DNA of 64,000 bases from Stenotrophomonas sp. SY1 (GCF_021202945.1 NZ_JAJOYR010000001.1:2089543-2153542), one strand, 5' to 3'; positions 25,896 to 34,691 are shown, numbered from the stretch's first letter. Notes: generated by a model from the sequence alone, not told the origin. A program made the numbers and translations.

Positions 25896-26531
25896 ATGTC
25901 TGTCGTGCTGTATGGATCACAAAGTACCGCCTCGCTGGTCGTGCATTGGCTGCTGATCGAGCTGGGCATCGATTACGAATTGCATCAGCTGGACTTCGAA
26001 CGGCGCGAGCAGAAATCAGCCCAGTACCTGGCGATCAACCCGGCCGGGCGCGTGCCGACGCTGTTGCTCCACGGCCAGGTGTTGACCGAATCGGCCGCCA
26101 TCGCGATGCATCTGGCGGACCTGCATCCGCAGGCAGGTTTCGCACCGGCGCCGGGTAGCCATGAGCGCGGCGATTACTACCGTTGGGTCTGCTTCTGCGT
26201 GTACACCTTGATGCCGGCTTACCGCGCATGGTTCTACCCGGACGAGCCGGCCGGCGAGGCGAGCAGCGCCGAGGTCAAGGAGCGCGCCCGTGTGCAGCTG
26301 GAAGCGGCCTGGCAGCAGATGGCGGACCATCTCGCTGACGGTGACCCGTATGTGCTCGGCGACAACGTGTCGGTGGTGGATTTCCTGCTGACCATGCTGA
26401 TGCGCTGGAGCCGCAACATGCCACGTCCGAGCGATCGCTGGCCGGCACTGGCGGCACATGCCGCGCTGATGAAGGCGCGTCCGGCTTTTGCCGAAGTCTA
26501 TCGACGCGAAGGCATCACCGACTGGACTTGA
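25896..26531 (+). CDS. Glutathione S-transferase family protein
   Basis: A 211-residue GST-fold protein. The N-terminal thioredoxin-like domain (about 1-80) has VVLYGSQSTASLVVHWLL at the catalytic position, NPAGRVPTLLLHG with the cis-Pro, and LTESAAIAMHLAD with the glutathione-binding Glu-Ser pair. The C-terminal helical domain (about 90-205) carries VSVVDFLLTML, the family N-capping box. S9/S11 could be the catalytic Ser; true substrate unknown. Monocistronic. Confidence 0.88.
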   Translation: MSVVLYGSQSTASLVVHWLLIELGIDYELHQLDFERREQKSAQYLAINPAGRVPTLLLHGQVLTESAAIAMHLADLHPQAGFAPAPGSHERGDYYRWVCFCVYTLMPAYRAWFYPDEPAGEASSAEVKERARVQLEAAWQQMADHLADGDPYVLGDNVSVVDFLLTMLMRWSRNMPRPSDRWPALAAHAALMKARPAFAEVYRREGITDWT

Positions 26532-26551
26532 GCCGCTGCACTTTCAAGGCT

Positions 26552-26850
26552 TCTCTCCTTTAGCGGGAGGGCTTCGGGAGAGCGGATGCGTCGAGCAAGC
26601 AGAAGCAAGGCGCCCTCATCCGCCCTGCGGGCACCTTCTCCCGCAAACGGGAGAAGGGAGTAATCCAGATCGTCACAACCTGAAAGCCTCTCTTTCCTGG
26701 CCGGAGTGGAGGCCTCAAACGCGCAAGAGCAAAGCTGCACTCATCCGCCCTGCGGGCTGCTTCTCGCGCGAACGGGAGAAGGGGGCAATCCCGTTTGTCG
26801 CAACCTGAAAGCCCCTCTCCCCTTGCGGGAGAGGGGTTGGGGAGAGGGGG
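26552..26850. repeat. Cluster of C-rich/G-rich hairpin repeats
   Basis: The 355-bp gap after the GST gene is almost filled with related hairpins: CTCATCCGCCCTGCGGGC followed by CTTCTCCCGC..GGGAGAAGGG at about 26614 and 26738, and CCCCTCTCCCCTTGCGGGAG plus AGGGGTTGGGGAGAGG at about 26811. Similar hairpins recur near 33454, 39731, 57970 and 58047. No gene is seen here. Confidence 0.75.
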
Positions 26851-26886
26851 CTGGCCAGTTTCGCGATGACCCGCCCAGCCCATCCC

Positions 26887-27996
26887 TCAATCCACGTAAT
26901 CCTCGAACTTGCGCCCACCCTGGAACGGCATCAGGTGCTGTTTGACGATTCCGTTCGGCACCGTTTCCAGCTTCATCACGCCGTATTCCTGAGGCCACTG
27001 TGCCTGGTCACGCGGCAGCTTGAACGTGCCCATCAGCATGTCCACCAGCGGCAGGTGAATGGCGTAGTTCACGTCGATGTATTCCTGCTGCCGCGCGTGA
27101 TGCCAGTGGTGGTAGCGCGGCAGCACCAGCAGGTATTCCAGCCAGCCGAAGCGGATGCCGAGGTTGGCGTGGGCCAGCACCGCCTGCAGGCCGACCAGGA
27201 TCACGTAGGCGTTCACCGCTGGCGTGGAGAAGCCCAGGATCAGCAACGGCAGCAGCACCGCGCTGCGGGTCATCACGATCTCGACGATGTGGATGCGCGA
27301 GCCGGCCAGCCAGTCCATGTGGCGGCTGGAATGGTGCACGGCGTGGAAGCGCCAGAGCCAGGGAATGTTGTGGTAGGCGCGGTGCAGCAGCGCCTGTGCC
27401 ATGTCGGCCACGAACACCGCGATCAGAAACTGCGCCCACACCGGCAGCGACTGGATCGCCGCTTTCAATGACGGGAATGCCGCCAGCCCGGCAATGGTCG
27501 AGGTGGAGGCGGTGACCAGGATCAGGATGAACTGCACCAGCACGTGGCTCATGAAGAAATAGGCCACGTCGGTGCGCCAGCCCGGCCGCAGCGGCGACAG
27601 CGCGCGTTTGCCCAGGTAGCGCTCCAGCGGCACGAACACCAGCGCCGAGAAGAACAGCGACAGCACGAACCAGTCCAGCCCGAGCGAGTAGGGCGTCTTG
27701 CCGATGGTGTCGAACTGCACGTTGGTACCGCCCAGCAGCACCGCCAGGGTCGCGCTGCCGACCCCCAGTGTGGCGATGCGCTTGTTGCGGTCACGCAGGA
27801 TGGCCACGGTGCCCATGATGAAGGCCGCTGACAGCGCGACCAGCAGCAGATGGCGGGCGAAGTGTTCGTTGTAGACCGCGCGGAACTCGCGGCTGGTCAG
27901 CAGCTCCGGGAAGTGGAAGCAGGCCACCGCCATCAGGCTCAGCAGCCCCAGCAGGGCGGAGCTGTAGGCGAAGAACGAGCGTCGTTGGCGGGCCAT
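26887..27996 (-). CDS. Sterol desaturase/fatty acid hydroxylase family membrane protein
   Basis: A 369-residue inner-membrane protein with around eight hydrophobic segments and the eight-histidine motif of the family: HRAYH, HAVHHS and HHWHH, which hold a di-iron centre. These enzymes hydroxylate or desaturate lipids such as carotenoids, sphingolipids or ether lipids. The start is ATG 27996 with AGGAAG 5 nt upstream; the frame is open further upstream. The C-terminal soluble tail ends in FEDYVD. Substrate cannot be read. It diverges from the DsbA-like gene. Confidence 0.88.
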   Translation of the reverse strand: MARQRRSFFAYSSALLGLLSLMAVACFHFPELLTSREFRAVYNEHFARHLLLVALSAAFIMGTVAILRDRNKRIATLGVGSATLAVLLGGTNVQFDTIGKTPYSLGLDWFVLSLFFSALVFVPLERYLGKRALSPLRPGWRTDVAYFFMSHVLVQFILILVTASTSTIAGLAAFPSLKAAIQSLPVWAQFLIAVFVADMAQALLHRAYHNIPWLWRFHAVHHSSRHMDWLAGSRIHIVEIVMTRSAVLLPLLILGFSTPAVNAYVILVGLQAVLAHANLGIRFGWLEYLLVLPRYHHWHHARQQEYIDVNYAIHLPLVDMLMGTFKLPRDQAQWPQEYGVMKLETVPNGIVKQHLMPFQGGRKFEDYVD

Positions 27997-28174
27997 GCGG
28001 ACTTCCTGTCGAGAGCGGGCGAACGCATGGTCGGTCAAAGCGGGCGCCATCGGCAACCACCGCATGCGGCTGTCAGGGTTCATCTGGCTGGCACATGGCC
28101 GGGAGTACAGTCGCAGGGTGCAGGCCGCTGCCGCCGACGCAGTTGTCGGGCCGGTTGCTGCCAGGAGTGGGCCG

Positions 28175-28708
28175 ATGAGTGTATTGAGTGTCCCCGTGGG
28201 GAATCAGGACCATATCCAGGGCCGCCTGGATGCGCCGGTGGTGTTGGTGGAGTACGCCGACTACCAGTGCCCGTACTGCGAAGAGGCGTTCTCGCTGATC
28301 AAGCGCCTGCAACAGCGCTTTGGTGACACGCTGTGCGTGGTGTTTCGCAACTTCCCGCTGCCGCGCTCGCACCCGCAGGCGCTGCCGGCGGCGATCACCG
28401 CCGAGTACGCGGCCACGCACGGCCAGTTCTGGCCGGCGCACGATGCGCTGTTCCGCAGCCAGCAGCAGCTGGGTGAAGTGGTCTATCGCGAACTGATGCG
28501 CGAACTTGGCCTGCCCGAAGAAGGGCTGGCCAAGGCCATGGATGACCCGGTCTATCTGCAACGCATCCAGCGCGATGCCGAAGGCGGCTTCCGCAGCGGC
28601 GTCACCGGCACGCCCACGATCTTCGTCAACGAGCGGATCTTCACGCCGAATGAGAGCCTGGAAGAACTGTACGACGTGATCCTGGCAGCCAGCGGCCAGG
28701 GCCGGTGA
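28175..28708 (+). CDS. DsbA/thioredoxin-like protein without signal peptide
   Basis: A 177-residue protein of the DsbA-like thioredoxin group (thioredoxin_4 type). The active site is CPYC (YADYQCPYCEEAF) and the cis-Pro loop is TGTPTIFVNE. The central helical insert is present. It has no signal peptide, so it is probably a cytosolic disulfide oxidoreductase, in contrast to true periplasmic DsbA. CAGGAG precedes the chosen ATG. It converges on the arsC-like gene. Confidence 0.86.
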   Translation: MSVLSVPVGNQDHIQGRLDAPVVLVEYADYQCPYCEEAFSLIKRLQQRFGDTLCVVFRNFPLPRSHPQALPAAITAEYAATHGQFWPAHDALFRSQQQLGEVVYRELMRELGLPEEGLAKAMDDPVYLQRIQRDAEGGFRSGVTGTPTIFVNERIFTPNESLEELYDVILAASGQGR

Positions 28709-28729
28709 GCCGGCCCGGCCGGGCGTGGT

Positions 28730-29080
28730 TCAGTCGATCAGGGTGCGCACGGTTTCCGGCGGACGGCACAGGGCGGTGCCCTTGGCGGTGCGCACGATCG
28801 GGCGGTTGATCAACGCCGGGTGTTGGCTCATCGCCGCGATCAGTGCCGGCTCGTCATCAAGCCTGGATGCCAGGCCGAGCTCGGCATAGGCTGGCTCCTT
28901 GCTGCGCAGCAGCTCGCGTGCGGGCATGCCCATTTCGTCCAGAAGACTACGTAGTTGCGCTGCCGAGGGCGGCGTCTCCAGGTAGTTGATGACTTCCACG
29001 TCCACGCCGGCTTCCTGCAGCAGCGCCAGCGCGCCGCGGGAGTTGGAGCAGCGGTTGTTGTGCCAGATGGTTGCTTTCAT
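28730..29080 (-). CDS. ArsC family (glutaredoxin-type arsenate reductase-like) protein
   Basis: A 116-residue ArsC/Spx-fold protein. The catalytic Cys is C11 in NNRCSNSRGALALL, and LLRSKEPAYAELGL and LINRPIVRT carry the Arg residues of the ArsC oxyanion site. It could reduce arsenate with glutathione and glutaredoxin, but chromosomal stand-alone members (YfgD-like) often have other or unknown roles; no arsR or arsB is nearby. It follows pldA by 4 nt, so the two share an mRNA. Confidence 0.85.
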   Translation of the reverse strand: MKATIWHNNRCSNSRGALALLQEAGVDVEVINYLETPPSAAQLRSLLDEMGMPARELLRSKEPAYAELGLASRLDDEPALIAAMSQHPALINRPIVRTAKGTALCRPPETVRTLID

Positions 29081-29084
29081 TGGG

Positions 29085-30224
29085 TCAGAACCACTCCAGC
29101 AGCGAGACGCCCACGCCAACGTAGGTGGCGCGGTGGTTGTAGTCGATCATGCTTTCGCCGTAACCATCGAATACCTGCACGTGGCCACGCAGCAGGTTGT
29201 TGATCGGGAAGGCGTAGTCCAGCTGCAACGAACCGTGCGAACGGTCGCCGCTGCGCAGCGAATGGCGGCCGGTCAACGAGACTTCGTGGCCGTTGCGGTT
29301 GTAGACCACGGTGGCATCGCCACGGCCGATGTAGTCCTCGATGTCCGGGTTGTTGTCATCGCTGTCGCTTTCCGGAATGCGGTACCACGGGCGCAGCATG
29401 ATGGCCCAGTTGTCGCGGTCCAGGCCGACGTTGAAGACGACGCGGTTCCAGCTGCGTGACAGCGGGTCGCTGCGACCGTTGGACTGATGGTTGAGGCTGA
29501 CGCCGGTCATGCGGCCGTTCCAGCCAAACAGCGAATAGCCGTTGCGGAAGGTCAGCATCACTTCGGGTTCGTAATTGGTTTCGCGGAACGGTCGCGAGAT
29601 CTCGCTGTTGTAGGCCTGCCAGCGCGAACTCTGGGTGTAGCCGACCCAGATGTCGCCGTTGTCGCCGAACAGGTTCTCGGCGATCTTGGTCTTGAAGCTG
29701 AGCTGGAACTTCAGCTCGGTGCTGTCCAGGTTCTCGGCCTGGGTGGCGGTGTTGTTGGGGTTGGGCGAATGCGGCATTTCATTGGGGTTGCTGCTCCAGA
29801 ACGCAGGCAGCAGATAAACCGGCTTGTAGGCGCGCAGCTGGAACCGGCCCAGCTTCGAATCCTTGGCCAGCTCCCAGCGGCTGTCCAGCAGCGAGCCGCG
29901 GCCGGCATTGGCCGCCAGCGAGGCGAGCTCGTCGTGGGCGAACAATTCGTTGCGGCGCGGGTCTTCGCCATCCAGTTCCTTGGCGCTGGCCTTGGCCTCC
30001 TTGCGCGCCTGCAACGCAGCGCTGGCAGCGGCATCGGCAGCGCGGGTATCGGCCGGGCTGCGGCCCAGCACCTTGTCGTAACAGGCCAGGCGGGCGGCAT
30101 CGGAGTCCAGCGCGAAGCAGGCCTGCGGTGTGGCCGGCTCGGTGATCGACTCCTGGGCCAGGAGCGGGGTGCTGACCCCGCCAAGGGCGATCAGCAGGGA
30201 ACTGGCAAGAACATGGATTCGCAT
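29085..30224 (-). CDS. pldA: Outer-membrane phospholipase A1
   Basis: A 379-residue outer-membrane beta-barrel lipase with a signal peptide (MRIHVLASSLLIALGG...LLAQ). The OMPLA active site is visible: NHQSNGRSDPLSRSWNR with the catalytic His and Ser two residues apart and the Asn further on. It ends in a terminal aromatic (LEWF), as for barrel insertion. The mature N-terminus adds a short domain with two Cys (CFALDSDAARLACYD) and a charged linker not in E. coli PldA. It hydrolyses phospholipids that leak into the outer leaflet. GGAAG lies 7 nt before ATG 30224. Confidence 0.92.
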   Translation of the reverse strand: MRIHVLASSLLIALGGVSTPLLAQESITEPATPQACFALDSDAARLACYDKVLGRSPADTRAADAAASAALQARKEAKASAKELDGEDPRRNELFAHDELASLAANAGRGSLLDSRWELAKDSKLGRFQLRAYKPVYLLPAFWSSNPNEMPHSPNPNNTATQAENLDSTELKFQLSFKTKIAENLFGDNGDIWVGYTQSSRWQAYNSEISRPFRETNYEPEVMLTFRNGYSLFGWNGRMTGVSLNHQSNGRSDPLSRSWNRVVFNVGLDRDNWAIMLRPWYRIPESDSDDNNPDIEDYIGRGDATVVYNRNGHEVSLTGRHSLRSGDRSHGSLQLDYAFPINNLLRGHVQVFDGYGESMIDYNHRATYVGVGVSLLEWF

Positions 30225-30359
30225 GAAGTGCTTCCGGTCGCTGTGGGGTGGCCGGGCCAATGGTTGCCGGGAATGTTCGGCGCGGTTGGCATCAGTGGCG
30301 CAGTGGTGGGATTGTCGGCCATTACCCCGTCTAGGGGGAGTCATGGGCGAATGCGGAGT

Positions 30360-30845
30360 TCAGACAAACCAGGCCACCGCGAATACCGCGATCATCGTCA
30401 TCGCCAGGCCCAGCTTGAACGCCACGCCCAGCACGATGCCCAGCCAGGTGCCGAAGCCGACCTTGGTGGCCTGGCCCAGGTTGCGCCCATGCAGGTATTC
30501 GCCCAGCAAGGCGCCTGCAAACGGGCCGACGAACAGGCCGATCGGCATGAAGAACAGGCCTGCCACCGTGCCGATGACCGAGCCGAGCAGGGCCAGCCGG
30601 CTGGCGCCCACCTTCTGCGCGCCGACCACCGTGGCGATGACGTCCACCACGATCGAGATGACGGTCAGTACCCCCAGCACCACCAGTGGCAGCCAGCCGA
30701 TCCGCTCGAAGCCCTCGCCCCAGGCGGCGACCAGCAGGCCGACGAACACCAGCGGGACGCCGGGCAGGGCCGGCAGGATGATGCCGGCCAGGCCGACCAC
30801 CACCAGTACCGCCGCTACCAGATAGAAGATGAATGAATAGTCCAT
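30360..30845 (-). CDS. DUF456 membrane protein
   Basis: A 161-residue protein of about five membrane helices. The DUF456 signature is clear: GLAGIILPALPGVPLVFVGLL near the N-terminus and a Gly-rich middle (FFMPIGLFVGPFAGALLGEYL). Function unknown in the family. It lies between pldA and the cold shock gene with no operon partner. Confidence 0.88.
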   Translation of the reverse strand: MDYSFIFYLVAAVLVVVGLAGIILPALPGVPLVFVGLLVAAWGEGFERIGWLPLVVLGVLTVISIVVDVIATVVGAQKVGASRLALLGSVIGTVAGLFFMPIGLFVGPFAGALLGEYLHGRNLGQATKVGFGTWLGIVLGVAFKLGLAMTMIAVFAVAWFV

Positions 30846-31080
30846 GTTGGCTCTGAAGGGGGTCGAATAGGGGTTGACTTTACTGTCTGTAGCAGCATTG
30901 CATTTTGGTTATGGCCGGGTTAAGTTGCAGCCGCTGAGCTTGGCAAGGTCACCGTGAATCGTGGCCTGATCGGTAGATCGAATGATTTGCTGCATCGTTG
31001 CACCTCGCTTCCTCCTTGCAATCAGCCGCCTTGCGGGGCGTATCCATCAAACGAGAGAGAGCACCAGGGAGTCAGTCGAG

Positions 31081-31290
31081 ATGTCCGATCGCGAAACCGG
31101 TACCGTCAAGTGGTTCAATGATGCCAAGGGCTTTGGCTTCATCAGTCGTGAAAACGGTGAAGACGTGTTTGTTCACTTCCGCGCCATCCAGACCCAGGGC
31201 TTCAAAAGCCTGAAGGAAGGCCAGAAGGTCACCTTCACCGTCGTGCAGGGCCAGAAGGGCCTGCAGGCAGACGCCGTGCAGCCGGTCTAA
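31081..31290 (+). CDS. Cold shock domain protein (CspA family)
   Basis: A 69-residue single cold shock domain that binds single-stranded RNA/DNA. RNP1 (KGFGFIS) and RNP2 (VFVHF) are both intact, and length is typical. The 235 bp before it hold no gene; that stretch is likely a long 5' leader, as is common for csp mRNAs, but no start site can be fixed. A strong terminator follows immediately. Which csp paralogue this is cannot be told. Confidence 0.95.
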   Translation: MSDRETGTVKWFNDAKGFGFISRENGEDVFVHFRAIQTQGFKSLKEGQKVTFTVVQGQKGLQADAVQPV

Positions 31291-31311
31291 CAGCCCGCCG
31301 CCGGTACAAAA

Positions 31312-31339
31312 GAAAGGCCCGCGTTCGCGCGGGCCTTTC
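31312..31339 (+). terminator. Strong terminator of the cold shock gene
   Basis: A perfect 12-bp stem GAAAGGCCCGCG / CGCGGGCCTTTC with a UUCG tetraloop, 22 nt after the stop. The A-rich left flank lets it also serve the convergent minus-strand gene. Confidence 0.9.
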
Positions 31340-31362
31340 CCGTTGCGGCTTGTCGCGTCAAC

Positions 31363-31842
31363 TCAGCGCAGTACAACGCGGCCGTTGACCACGCGCACCA
31401 GCGTGTTTTCGCGGATGGCGCCCAGGTCCTTCTGGTTGACCATGATCACCCGGCCGTCATCCATGCGCACCTGGATGTCGTAAGAGTTGCCGGTCACGTT
31501 CTGCTGGATCTTGTTGCCGGCAAACGCGCCACCGACCGCGCCTGCCACGGCAGCGATGTTCTGGTTGCCCTTGCTGCCGCCGGTGTGGTCGGAGATTTCA
31601 TGCCCGGCTACGGCGCCAACCAGGCCGCCAAGGATGGCGCCCGTGGCAGAGGGAGCGGTGCGGCCCGAAGCCACCGTGTTGATGCGGGTGACCACGCCGC
31701 AATCGGTACAACGATTCTGGTTGTAGCCGTTGTCGTAGTTGCCACCCTGGTTGTAGCCGCCGCTGTAACCCGGCGAGGTGGTGGCGCAACCTGCCAGGGC
31801 CAGGGTGGCGATGGCGCTTGCAGCGATCAGTTGGATCTTCAT
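31363..31842 (-). CDS. Glycine-zipper outer-membrane lipoprotein (SlyB/Pcp-like)
   Basis: A 159-residue lipoprotein: lipobox LALAGC at residue 19, a Gly/Asn/Tyr-rich stretch (about 24-43), then a glycine-zipper 2TM segment (ATGAILGGLVGAVAGHEIS and AAVAGAVGGAFAGNKIQ) and a C-terminal small beta domain (YDIQVRMDDGRVIMV). This layout is that of SlyB/PcpP-type envelope lipoproteins. AAGGAGA precedes the ATG. Monocistronic. An envelope-stability role is inferred from SlyB. Confidence 0.88.
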   Translation of the reverse strand: MKIQLIAASAIATLALAGCATTSPGYSGGYNQGGNYDNGYNQNRCTDCGVVTRINTVASGRTAPSATGAILGGLVGAVAGHEISDHTGGSKGNQNIAAVAGAVGGAFAGNKIQQNVTGNSYDIQVRMDDGRVIMVNQKDLGAIRENTLVRVVNGRVVLR

Positions 31843-31952
31843 GGTCTTTCTCCTTGCCGGATTGGGAAACGGGTATGGGCGCATACCCGGCGGTGAAGAT
31901 CGTGTCGTCTCATGCGTGAATGGAGGGCCAACCACGCGCGGGAGCGATGTGC

Positions 31953-32384
31953 TTACCTGAAATCCTGATGGCAGGCCTTGCAGTCGCTGCCGATCTTCTG
32001 CGAGACGGCGGCCAGGCTGGCGCAGTCGGCCGGCGGCTTGGCCAGGGCATCGTTCAAGGTGGCGCGCAGGCGGCTGGCACTGAGCTGGAAGCGCTGGTCG
32101 TCACGCAGGCTGGGGAATGCCTGCTCTAGATCATTGGCCAGCGAACGCAGGGTCTGCAGGCGCGGGGAGGTGTCGTTGATGCTGCACCGGTTCTGCTTCT
32201 GGCTGTCGCTCAGCAGTTGGGTCTGCTTGGACATCACCGTCATCAGGCTGCTCGGGAAGTGGTCCTGGCGGGCCTGGATGGCGCGCATGATCATCACAGT
32301 GGCCACCGCGCCGATCAGCAGGCCGGCGATGAGTACGAACAGGTAACGGGCGGACTTGGACGGTGCGCGGACAGGATCAGACAT
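31953..32384 (-). CDS. Membrane-anchored protein with C-terminal c-type haem motif
   Basis: A 143-residue protein with an N-terminal membrane helix (about 14-34) and a periplasmic helical part ending in C135-K-A-C138-H139-Q-D-F-R. A CxxCH with an aromatic three positions on, at the very C-terminus, is the arrangement in cytochromes c' and related four-helix haem proteins. Extra cysteines (in NRCS and PADCAS) could form a disulfide. So a single covalently bound haem facing the periplasm is likely; the function is unknown. It stands between a lipoprotein gene and tcdA, without other cytochrome genes. Confidence 0.68.
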   Translation of the reverse strand: MSDPVRAPSKSARYLFVLIAGLLIGAVATVMIMRAIQARQDHFPSSLMTVMSKQTQLLSDSQKQNRCSINDTSPRLQTLRSLANDLEQAFPSLRDDQRFQLSASRLRATLNDALAKPPADCASLAAVSQKIGSDCKACHQDFR

Positions 32385-32454
32385 TTGCGTTGGCTCCAGG
32401 GCTACGTGGCAAAGGGATGCGCGGGCATTATGCAGCCCCGGGTAAAATGGCCGG

Positions 32455-33249
32455 ATGAAAGAACAACTGCGTGAGCGTTTTGCCGGGATCGACCGGCTGT
32501 ACGGGGCGGGCACCGTCGAGCATCTGGCCGGTTGCAGGGTGGCCGTGGTCGGAATGGGTGGCGTGGGTTCCTGGGTGGCCGAGGCGCTGGCGCGCACGGC
32601 CGTGGGCCACCTGAGCCTGATCGATGCCGACGACATCTGCGTGTCCAACACCAACCGGCAGCTGCCGGCGCTGGCGGGCCAGTACGGCCGCAACAAGGCG
32701 CAGGCGATGGCCGAGCGTTGCCGCGCGATCAACCCGGACATCGACGTGGATGCGGTGGAATCGTTCCTGACCACCTCCAACATGGAGCAGCTGCTGGATC
32801 GTGGCTTCGACCTGGTGATCGATGCCTGCGACAGCTTCCGGGTGAAGGTGGAATGCATTGCCTGGTGCCGTCGTCGCAAGCTGCCGATCATCACCGTGGG
32901 CGCGGCCGGTGGGCGTACCGATCCCACCCTGGTAAGGGTGCGTGATGTCTCGCGTACCGAGCACGACGCGATGATGGCGCTGATCCGGAAGAAACTGCGC
33001 AGCGATTTCAATTTTCCCAAGAACGCACAGCGCTACTTCGGTGTGCCGGCGATCTACTCGCTGGAGAACGTCAAGTACCCGCAGGCCGACGGCAGCGTAT
33101 GCGGCCTGCGTCCGAACCTGGGGCCAGACGAGGCGATGAAGCTGGACTGTGGCGCCGGCCTGGGCGCGGCCACCCACATCACCGGTGCGTTCGCATTCGT
33201 GGCGGTGGGCAAGGCTTTGGAGATGCTGCTGAAACGCCGGGATTCGTGA
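32455..33249 (+). CDS. tcdA: tRNA threonylcarbamoyladenosine dehydratase
   Basis: A 264-residue E1-like enzyme that cyclises t6A37 of tRNA to ct6A using ATP (TcdA, also CsdL/YgdL). The nucleotide-binding motif is VVGMGGVGSWVAEALAR (about 31-47), followed by LIDADDICVSNTNRQ. The sulfur-relay-linked cysteines of the family are present in the second half. TcdA normally works with CsdA/CsdE, which are not in the window. The stop codon lies inside a direct repeat (33237-33457). Confidence 0.94.
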   Translation: MKEQLRERFAGIDRLYGAGTVEHLAGCRVAVVGMGGVGSWVAEALARTAVGHLSLIDADDICVSNTNRQLPALAGQYGRNKAQAMAERCRAINPDIDVDAVESFLTTSNMEQLLDRGFDLVIDACDSFRVKVECIAWCRRRKLPIITVGAAGGRTDPTLVRVRDVSRTEHDAMMALIRKKLRSDFNFPKNAQRYFGVPAIYSLENVKYPQADGSVCGLRPNLGPDEAMKLDCGAGLGAATHITGAFAFVAVGKALEMLLKRRDS

Positions 33250-33457
33250 TTGCGGCGAGATGATTGGGGGTGGCGCGCAGCGTGATCCCCGCGCGTCATT
33301 TGGATCACCAGACTGCATGCCGGCATGCGCATTGAAAGCCCCTTCCGGCGTGCGGGATTCGTGATTGCGGCGGGGTGATTTGCAGTGGCGCGCAGCGTGA
33401 TCCCCGCGCGGCATTCGAACCACCAGACCGCATCCCGGCATGCGCGTTGAAAGCCCC
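33237..33457 (+). repeat. Tandem duplication of about 103 bp (period 115 bp) spanning the tcdA stop
   Basis: GGGATTCGTGATTGCGGCG (33239) recurs at 33354, and both are followed by the same diverged block (GTGGCGCGCAGCGTGATCCC ... CGGCATGCGC). The first copy starts in the last codons of tcdA. The rest of the gap to 33548 is a CCCCTCTCCC/GCGGGAGAGGGG hairpin at 33454-33480 and a short tail; no gene is seen. Confidence 0.82.
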
Positions 33458-33548
33458 TCTCCCGCCTGCGGGAGAGGGGTTGGGGTGAGGGCGATCTGGA
33501 ATTTGAGATTCGCTGGTCGGGGCAGCGCACTGCGGGCCGCCTGCGCGA

Positions 33549-34310
33549 CTACAACGCAAACAAACGCCGAGCGTTGGCCGTGGTCTGTGCGGCGACTTCC
33601 TCGATGGGTTGGCCGCGCAGTTCGGCAACGGTCTGCGCGATGTCGAGCAGGCGCGCGGGCTCATTGCGCTGGCCACGGATGCCGGCATCGGGCTGGTCCG
33701 GCGCGTCAGTTTCCAGCAACAGGAACTCCAGCGGCATCTGCGTCACCAGCGTGCGCAGGCGATTGGCGCGCGGGTAGGTGAGGGGGCCGCCCAGGCCGAT
33801 CAGGAACCCCTGGTCCCACAATTGCCGGGCCTGCTCGGGGCTGCCTGAAAAACTATGGACCACGCCGCGCAGCCGGCCGGTCCGGCGGATGCGTTGGATG
33901 ACCTCGTCCACCGCGCGGCGTGCGTGTACCACCAGCGGCAACTGGAATTCGCGTGCCAGCTCCAGCTGGCCCTGGAAGTAATGCCGCTGGCTGTCCGCAT
34001 CGAGTCCTTCAACGAAGAAGTCCAGCCCACATTCGCCGATTGCCACCGGCGCCTCGCGTTCCACCCACTCGCGCAGCTGGGCAAGATGCTCGGGCCGATG
34101 CTCGGACAGGAACATCGGATGCAACCCGTAGGCGGGATGCAGGCCGGATGCAGCCGCGCAGGTCTGTTTGAGTTTCGGCCAGCTGGCTGCGGTGACCGCG
34201 GGGACGATCTGCATGCCGACCCCGGCCGCCTGTGCGCGGCTGAGCACTGCATCACGGTCGAGATCGAACTCGTCCGCATCCAGATGGCAGTGACTGTCGA
34301 TCAGTTGCAC
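33549..34310 (-). CDS. TatD-family metal-dependent hydrolase
   Basis: A 253-residue TIM-barrel hydrolase of the TatD family (DNase or related phosphoesterase). Metal ligands can be followed: H7-C-H9 in DSHCHLDA, E in IGECGLDFF, H in LPLVVHARRA, H in GVVHSFSG, and D in LLLETDAPD. The start is GTG at 34310, 3 nt after the stop of the upstream small membrane protein, so the pair are co-transcribed. The family removes damaged DNA ends in some organisms; here this is family knowledge only. Confidence 0.9.
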   Translation of the reverse strand: MQLIDSHCHLDADEFDLDRDAVLSRAQAAGVGMQIVPAVTAASWPKLKQTCAAASGLHPAYGLHPMFLSEHRPEHLAQLREWVEREAPVAIGECGLDFFVEGLDADSQRHYFQGQLELAREFQLPLVVHARRAVDEVIQRIRRTGRLRGVVHSFSGSPEQARQLWDQGFLIGLGGPLTYPRANRLRTLVTQMPLEFLLLETDAPDQPDAGIRGQRNEPARLLDIAQTVAELRGQPIEEVAAQTTANARRLFAL

Positions 34311-34313
34311 GGG

Positions 34314-34535
34314 TCAGCGCTTGCGCGGCAGCACCGGCGGCTCGTTGGCCGGCTGCTTGCGTCGCTTCCAGTTGGCCAGCAGCAGCGTACCCAGGCCGAA
34401 CAGGATTTCATCCATGAACGGTATCGGGTCCGGCAGCAGCATGCTGACCGCGAACAGGCCGGCGGTGATCTTGAACAGGGTGGGGTAACGCAGTTTGCGT
34501 GCCCACTCCATGAAAGGCGTCAGCATCAGGCTCAT
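34314..34535 (-). CDS. Small membrane protein (DUF6116-like)
   Basis: A 73-residue protein with one or two hydrophobic stretches (FKITAGLFAVSMLLPDPIPF and EILFGLGTLLLAN) and a basic C-terminal tail (WKRRKQPAN). The PDPIPFMDE loop resembles a family of small conserved proteins in Xanthomonadaceae (DUF6116). Function unknown. It is first of a two-gene minus unit with the TatD-family gene. Confidence 0.7.
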   Translation of the reverse strand: MSLMLTPFMEWARKLRYPTLFKITAGLFAVSMLLPDPIPFMDEILFGLGTLLLANWKRRKQPANEPPVLPRKR

Positions 34536-34691
34536 GGCAGATCCGGTGGAATGTGAATCAACAGCGGCGATATTGCGGCGGCGCGCATGTTTTCGATAGT
34601 CCATGGTCAGAAATACTGGCCTTCGTTCAGCTTCGTCGTGCTGCAATCACGCCACGACATCTACACGCGGTATCGCCGCCGGGAGCCACTC

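Noticed and set aside
26552..26850. Possible CRISPR-like array of repeated C-rich/G-rich blocks
   Set aside because: Spacing is irregular, repeats are self-complementary and diverged, and no cas gene is present; they are hairpin repeats.
28730..29080. Reading the ArsC-like gene as part of an arsenic-resistance operon
   Set aside because: No arsR, arsB or acr3 is adjacent; it is paired with pldA only.
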